The notes under the pieces are model-generated. The model saw only the letters and a program-made list of their open reading frames with translations. It made no database searches and was not told the DNA's origin. A stretch of DNA of 64,000 bases. Origin: Rhytidiadelphus loreus. Its lineage: Eukaryota > Streptophyta > Bryopsida > Hypnales > Hylocomiaceae. The position numbers and the translations under genes were made by a program. The stretch lies in the NCBI GenBank assembly GCA_947034895.1, contig OX344765.1:40925001-40989000 (forward strand). Direction: 5' to 3'. Shown here one piece after another: positions 59,300 to 64,000 of the stretch; the stretch's first letter is position 1, and each line of letters opens with the position of its first letter.

Positions 59300-60560
59300 A
59301 TTGCTCATGTATGTGAGCATTTGTATTGTCTATTTGGCTGAGAGAGTTTGCCTGTTTGGAAGTGTGTAAAGTTTGGTCAAGTCGACTGAGAGAACTTGAA
59401 GTTGTGAATTGTGGTCCATTTGACGAGTGTGTTAATTGTGCTGTATGCTTGATTGTTGTTGGTCCAGTGCAGGAATGTGTGTGTTTGAGGGAAAGGCTAA
59501 TTGACTGAATGTTATAGCTGTGAATATAGACTGAAAATATTGTCTAATTGATTGAGATATAATTTGAGACTAGAGGTGCAAGCCATGTCGAATTAACTGT
59601 GAGCCTTTGTGTGAGTATTGGACTATTTAGCTGTGAGTGATGGCTTGCTTATGTGTAGGATTTCTGACTACTTGACTGTGTATTACAGTTTATATTTATT
59701 ATTTACAGCTATTGACTAATTGATCACCTATTATCGTCTAAGTTGTTGCTTGTGAGCACTGTCAATTTGGTTGTATGCTAGAATTTGAATGTTTGTGATC
59801 TATTTAACTCATTGTGAGAATTGTTTAACTGATTTAGCTTGTGAATGAGGCCATGAGGGCTGAGTTTATCATTCTGTATTACCGTGTGAAGCCTTGTTGT
59901 GAAGCTTGGTCAACTTGACATGGTGAGAGCTGTGAGTACATTAATCTACTTGTGTAGTTCTCAGATTACAATTTGTATGAACAGTGAGCTTTAGTTTGAG
60001 TTTGATGTGTGTATGAGAACTTGGTCAATTTGATTAAGCATGATTCTATGAATTTTGAGTGATTGAAAATTCCTCAATCTTGCATTGGTCAATTTGTCTA
60101 TGAGTAATTTATTTTAAGAGAGAAAGAAGAGCTCTGGTCCAATCGACAATTCTTGGTAATTTCAAATGGCAAATTGTGTGTATCGTGGAGCATCTGGGCA
60201 TAACCAGCGATGACGTAAACTTGGAGCGGCTGAAAGTCTAATCAACTAAGATGGTCAAGAAGCTGATTGGTCAAGTTGTAGTGAATTCATGCTGTGAAAT
60301 TGGCAATGTATGAATTAAATTTATGTCTACTAGCATGTGGTGTGTTGTTGAGTCTAATTGACTAATTGATGAGTCTATTCTGAATCTTTGTGTAAGCAGA
60401 AGAAGTCCTGCCATGTCTAATTGCAATATGGTGTGAAGTCAAGTTGATGTTGGCTTATTTCCATGTATGTGAATGTGTGTAAATTCAAGATGTTTCATTG
60501 TTACATGACCAATTGACAATGTTAGTACTAGTCCAGGTTGCAATCTACATAATATTTTGA
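59300..60560. repeat. Degenerate array of TCTAATTGACTGTGA-like words
   Basis: Words such as CTAATTGACTGAATG, CTAATTGATTGAGAT, CTACTTGACTGTGTA, CTATTTAGCTGTGAG and GTCAATTTGATTAAG recur every 30-70 bp across the region, often followed by TGTGA(G/A). This looks like an old, diverged short-unit array. No gene is seen. Confidence 0.45.
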
Positions 60561-60654
60561 GGCTACCAACTACTACCCCACTTCTATAAAAGGCTTGTCA
60601 TTTCATCTCTTCATACTTACCCACTAAGTGAATTTGGAAGTCATGCAAGACATA

Positions 60655-60825
60655 AGCCAAATATGGTGTATATTGTATGATGTATTGTATAATGTATATG
60701 GTGTATTGGATTTGGTATATAATTGTGTATGGTGTATTGTATTTGGTATATTGTGTATAGTGTACTATATTTGGTATATTGTATATGGTGTATTGTATTT
60801 GGTATATGGTGTATTGCTGTGAAAT
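60655..60825. repeat. TGGTGTATTGTATTTGGTATA minisatellite
   Basis: Units of about 20-45 bp combine TATGGTGTATTG and TATTTGGTATATTG. Open frames on both strands here (Tyr/Ile-rich peptides) are translations of the repeat. Confidence 0.8.
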
Positions 60826-60859
60826 CTTGAATGTAGTCATATGTGCGTCACTTAAAAAT

Positions 60860-61110
60860 GACTAGACAATCTTGAAAGCACATCCTCCAAATGACAATAA
60901 AATGACTGGACACGTGTCAAAGCATCATTCATGTATTGAAGATAAAACCGCAACAATAATTAAAGAATGATTGGACACGTCTCAACTTTGCATTGGTCAA
61001 TACAGCTTTCTCACAACTAAAGAATGACTAGACACGTGTCAACCTTGCATTGGTCAATATAACTCCCTTACAACTACAGAATGACTGGACACATGTCAAG
61101 AATGACTAAT
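60860..61110. repeat. ~60-bp tandem repeat with GACACGTGTC palindrome
   Basis: Four to five units carry AATGACT(G/A)GACACGTGTCAA and three also CTTGCATTGGTCAATA and ACAACTA(A/C)AGAATGA. The core GACACGTGTC is a perfect palindrome containing the plant G-box CACGTG. One unit has GACACGTCTC and one GACACATGTC. Confidence 0.75.
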
Positions 61111-61493
61111 CTATGATTTTAGTCCCCTTCTTGCCACGTCATCAACTTAATGCCACGTAGACAGACCGGTAGGAAAACTTCATGGATGAACTTCTATTCG
61201 TGAATTTGGATGGTGATATAAAATCCCCAGTCATTTCCATAAACAACTTGTCCACAATGACTGGGGCATTCAAAAAATGGACCCAGTCATAGATGTCCGA
61301 AATAATTGAAAATGCAGTCATAGATGCAGTCATAGAATGCTCATATTTTTGTAGTGTTTTGGGGGGTATGTGATTGTATGTTCACATTTTCATATATTTT
61401 AATAGTTAATTATTTACATTGAAAAGAGTTGAATGTAATTCATGTATACTAAAATGACTTTGTTGAATGTAAAATCTAACATTTGCGGGGGTT

Positions 61494-61679
61494 TTGAAGA
61501 TTGAAGATGTAGTAGTGGAGTATTTCAAGGGTGTGGTTAGGGATGACAACATCATGATCAACATAGAGGTCCCGCAGCGTCCAGAACAGTTAGCGGATTA
61601 TATAGAAGGATGGAGGAGGAAGATTTGGGAGCAAGGGTTCATGGTGCATTTGAAAGGAGTAAATTATTTCAAGCATTAG
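61494..61679 (+). CDS. Possible exon or short ORF, unknown
   Basis: About 60 codons with a protein-like composition: VVVEYFKGVVRDDNIMINIE, then VPQRPEQLADYIEGW. The frame has no ATG at its start and could be the last exon of an unseen gene. It ends at TAG 10 bp before a perfect 11-bp hairpin. No family is recognised. Confidence 0.25.
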   Translation: MKIEDVVVEYFKGVVRDDNIMINIEVPQRPEQLADYIEGWRRKIWEQGFMVHLKGVNYFKH

Positions 61680-61688
61680 ATGATATTT

Positions 61689-61724
61689 GAGGGCATTGGA
61701 AGCCCACGAGTTCCCAATGCCCTC
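61689..61724. repeat. 11-bp perfect inverted repeat
   Basis: GAGGGCATTGG (61689-61699) and CCAATGCCCTC (61714-61724) form a stem with a 14-nt loop. Poly-A and poly-T tracts flanked by TTCGAA words follow at 61797-61890. Confidence 0.6.
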
Positions 61725-62139
61725 TAACACTGCTGGAATTGCAGGAACGCGTAGGGAACTCTCTGTTGATGTGGTCGCGACCGTGCCACCTCGGAAAAAA
61801 AAAATTCGAAAAAAAAATAAAGAAATAAAGAAATAAATTTTTGGTTCAAAACATGTTTTTGACCAACTTTTTTTTTTTTTTTTTTTTCGAAATTTTGGGT
61901 CATTACTGCCCTGACAGCAGTGGCTGGTCATGGAGAACAGACAAGGGAACAGACCTGAAACGGGCTTCTTTTGCCCTCAAATCCCCCCTAATGAAAGGTG
62001 ACTCCTTCATGAATTTTGAAGGCTCTAGCCAATTGGTTTGAAGGGTTCTTTTCCGATTTGTTCATACAAGTTTGCACTTTTTTTTCTTGATAAGTGATTT
62101 AGATTATATAATGAAAATTCTTAATTTTACATGGAGGCA

Positions 62140-62660
62140 TGAGTCTATTGATAAACTAATTTTGAACGATGAGGTGTACCAAAAGTCTAGCTGGTACCTC
62201 CAAAACCTTAGTCGGATCCAACTAAGGTTTAGAAGGTACCAGCTAGATCTCCAACTTTTGGTAATATACGTGATCAAATTTTTTTTTCTTGATCCCAGTT
62301 ATTCATTTTCATGTATTAAAACACATTAGTCTTGAAATTTACTATTAAATTCTTATTTGAAGTTCATTAAAAAAATAATTTTAAACGATGAGGTGTACCA
62401 AAAGTTGGGGGTCCAGGTGGTACCTCCAAGACCTTATGTGTTTGCAAATATTTTTTTCTTGACCCTGGTTTTTTTCCTTGTTTTGAAGCACATAGGTCTT
62501 GAAAGTCATTATTCAATTCTAATTTCAAGTTCACTGATAAACTAATTTAAAACAAAGAAATGTACCAAAAGTTAGAGGTTTGGCTGGTACCTCCAAATCC
62601 TTAGTAGGATCCAACTAAGATTTTAGAGATACTAGCTAGACCTCTAACTTATATGTTTCT
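62140..62660. repeat. Three ~205-bp tandem units, two with internal foldback
   Basis: GATAAACTAATTTTGAACGA and GAGGTGTACCAAAAGT start the first unit; related starts occur near 62368 and 62537. In unit 1, CTAGCTGGTACCT and AACCTTAGT pair with ACTAAGGTTT and AGGTACCAGCTAG, and the outer ACCAAAAGT pairs with ACTTTTGGT, giving arms of about 40 bp around GGATCC. Unit 3 retains a weaker version; unit 2 has lost the right arm. Confidence 0.75.
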
Positions 62661-62860
62661 ATTTTTTTTTTTGACTCCTGATTTTGGTTTTTCTGAATCA
62701 CAATAGTTTTGATATTCATTATTCAATTCTTCCCTGCGGAAGTTATTATCATAATCTTTTTGTGTCTCATATCTTCATGTATCTAAATTTTTAAATTTCT
62801 ATTGGAGTTTTGTAAATTGTATATATTGATTAGTTTTGATTACATTGCAAGTATTTCAAG

Positions 62861-63530
62861 TTGAAGCTTCTTCCGAAAGGTGCAATTTCTCATATGAATC
62901 TTCTTCCGTTTTTGTCTTCTTGGCTTGATCGAAGTTTGGTGGATTGTATGTATAGTGCAAACCAACTTCGATCATTTACAACAGCTCATCTCAGCGGGGG
63001 AGGGTGGTATTTGGACTGCCAAATCACCTTCACACATCCATCAGAAGTCGATTACCGGAGGTCTTTTGAGGGCCTCGCTGCCATTAACTTGGACATCAAT
63101 GAGTTTGCAAGATTGAGTGAGACAAAAAAAGAGGGCCATTGCAAGGAGGGAGTACAATGATAGGAAGAAGGAAGCTCAAGAGAAACTTATCTTCATCACA
63201 AAGGAGAAAAAGGGAGTGGAGCAAATTGCAAAGTTGGTAGAGAAGAAGCAAGAGAAAGAGAAGACAAAGACCAAAGGAAAAAAGAAGGCAGATGAAAAAA
63301 ATCTACTTCCAACATCTTCTAAAGTGGACTTAGGCTTGCAAATGGAAAATGGGTCTCAAAGTGGAGTAAAGAGGAAGGCACCCCCGTCACAGCTGAATAA
63401 AGATGTCATCACTCAAGGCACACAAGCCCTTGTCCTTGGTGAAGATGAGGGAGACAACACGGAGGATTTAATCCTCAATATTGCTATTGAGGACCTATTG
63501 GATGACATACAATCGAAGAAGCCAACATGA
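62861..63530 (+). pseudogene. Lys-rich coiled-coil ORF with frameshift
   Basis: Two overlapping frames read as one protein: 62861-63125 (ending NEFARLSETKK) and 63117-63530 (continuing RAIARREYNDRKKEAQEK). The switch falls at an A7 run at 63123-63129. The C-terminal part is highly charged (EKKQEKEKTKTKGKKKAD), probably coiled coil, then acidic (GEDEGDNTEDL), ending QSKKPT. The N-terminal part has HLSGGGWYLDCQITF. I do not recognise the family. It could be a transposon-encoded protein or a local gene with a one-base sequencing or mutational slip. The non-ATG 5' start suggests missing upstream exons. Confidence 0.4.
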
Positions 63531-63539
63531 AAATACTTG

Positions 63540-63770
63540 TTCCGTACACATATAAGTTATTATATGTATACAATATATATAATATTATAACAGTTTATAT
63601 ATTATAACACATAAATAATATAAACATATTATATTATCATATGTAAATATTGTCACTATAACATAATTAATATTTATTAGTTTCATATTACTTCAACTAT
63701 TGATAAGTATAGTTTTATTATTCTATTAACCATATATATGTTAATGAAGATATATATTAATATTGTTTCT
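63540..63770. repeat. TA-rich block
   Basis: A/T-only runs with TATATAATATTATAAC-like words. It separates the Lys-rich ORF from the partial ORF at the edge. Confidence 0.7.
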
Positions 63771-63825
63771 TCTCTTTTATGTATTCCATACTGTTCAAGC
63801 ATGCATATTCAACTCCAAAAAACTG

Positions 63826-64000
63826 ATGTTAGACATGCGACCGCATGTGCCGGGGTATCCAGGAGATGATCGTGACAAAGAGTTCCGTGCAAAGATGGAG
63901 TGGTGGACAGGAGCTGTGAAACCACTCTCAAAGGGTAAAGCGAGGGGGTTTAGATGGAAGAATGATGCAGCAAAGGCAGCATTTGCACGAGATGGAGCAT
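63826..64000 (+). CDS. Partial ORF running off the right edge
   Basis: An open frame from ATG at 63826 to the window end (58 codons). It begins MLDMRPHVPGYPGDDRDKEF and continues EWWTGAVKPLSKGKARGFRW, with a protein-like composition. It may belong with the Lys-rich ORF upstream. No family is recognised, and the gene is incomplete here. Confidence 0.4.
   Translation, partial: MLDMRPHVPGYPGDDRDKEFRAKMEWWTGAVKPLSKGKARGFRWKNDAAKAAFARDGA

Noticed and set aside
1..64000. tRNA genes and CRISPR arrays
   Set aside because: No cloverleaf was noticed by eye, though a tRNA could be missed without a covariance search. Direct repeats here are contiguous or diverged plant satellites, not spacer-separated CRISPR repeats.

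Overview
The window is nuclear DNA of a land plant, probably a non-seed plant of bryophyte, lycophyte or fern grade. Three multi-exon plant genes with GT-AG introns can be reconstructed fully in frame, together with one tiny two-exon gene. The 5.8S rRNA has the non-seed signatures CAACTCTCAGCAACGG and AGAATTCCGCGAATCATC. Most of the rest is AT-rich intergenic DNA full of satellites, MITEs and decayed genes. The species cannot be named from the sequence alone.

Layout. 1-2.6 kb: AT-rich DNA and a ~115-bp tandem repeat. 3.1-8.5 kb (+): an intact 15-exon ALDH10 (betaine/amino-aldehyde dehydrogenase) gene of 506 residues ending in SKL. 9.2-12.1 kb: a small foldback MITE, a minisatellite and a decayed minus-strand gene with a SWIM-like zinc finger. 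13.7-18.6 kb: a ~200-bp satellite of about 20 units, each carrying a GC-rich palindrome and a splice-acceptor-like site, and interrupted by a 934-bp non-autonomous CACTA element. 18.8-22.9 kb (+): remnants of two DNA-methylation genes. One is a ParB-like plus N6/N4-type methyltransferase-like gene; the other is a DRM-type cytosine methyltransferase pseudogene with motifs I and IV still readable. 23.2-23.6 kb: an inverted copy of the 9.7-kb minisatellite repeat. 26.9-27.5 kb (-): an intact 69-residue single-membrane-span protein gene split by an intron. 28-42 kb: gene-poor DNA with two MITE superfamilies, one flanked by TTAA and one flanked by TA. 43.3-46.5 kb (+): a five-exon TauE/SafE anion exporter gene (511 residues). 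48.4-51.5 kb (+): a five-exon MDR-family (enoyl reductase/quinone oxidoreductase-like) gene (341 residues). 52.5-55.0 kb: an orphan, truncated 45S rDNA fragment. 55-64 kb: more MITEs, TA-rich DNA, short tandem arrays and, at the right edge, Lys-rich and partial ORFs.

The functional genes (ALDH10, 69-aa protein, TauE/SafE, MDR reductase) look like ordinary housekeeping or stress genes and do not form a pathway cluster. The most unusual part is 9.7-23.6 kb. Inverted copies of one repeat enclose a satellite, a SWIM-like relic and two different DNA-methyltransferase relics, which may be a large degenerate mobile or captured segment. Exon calls are my own reading of splice sites and frame; no database search was run.
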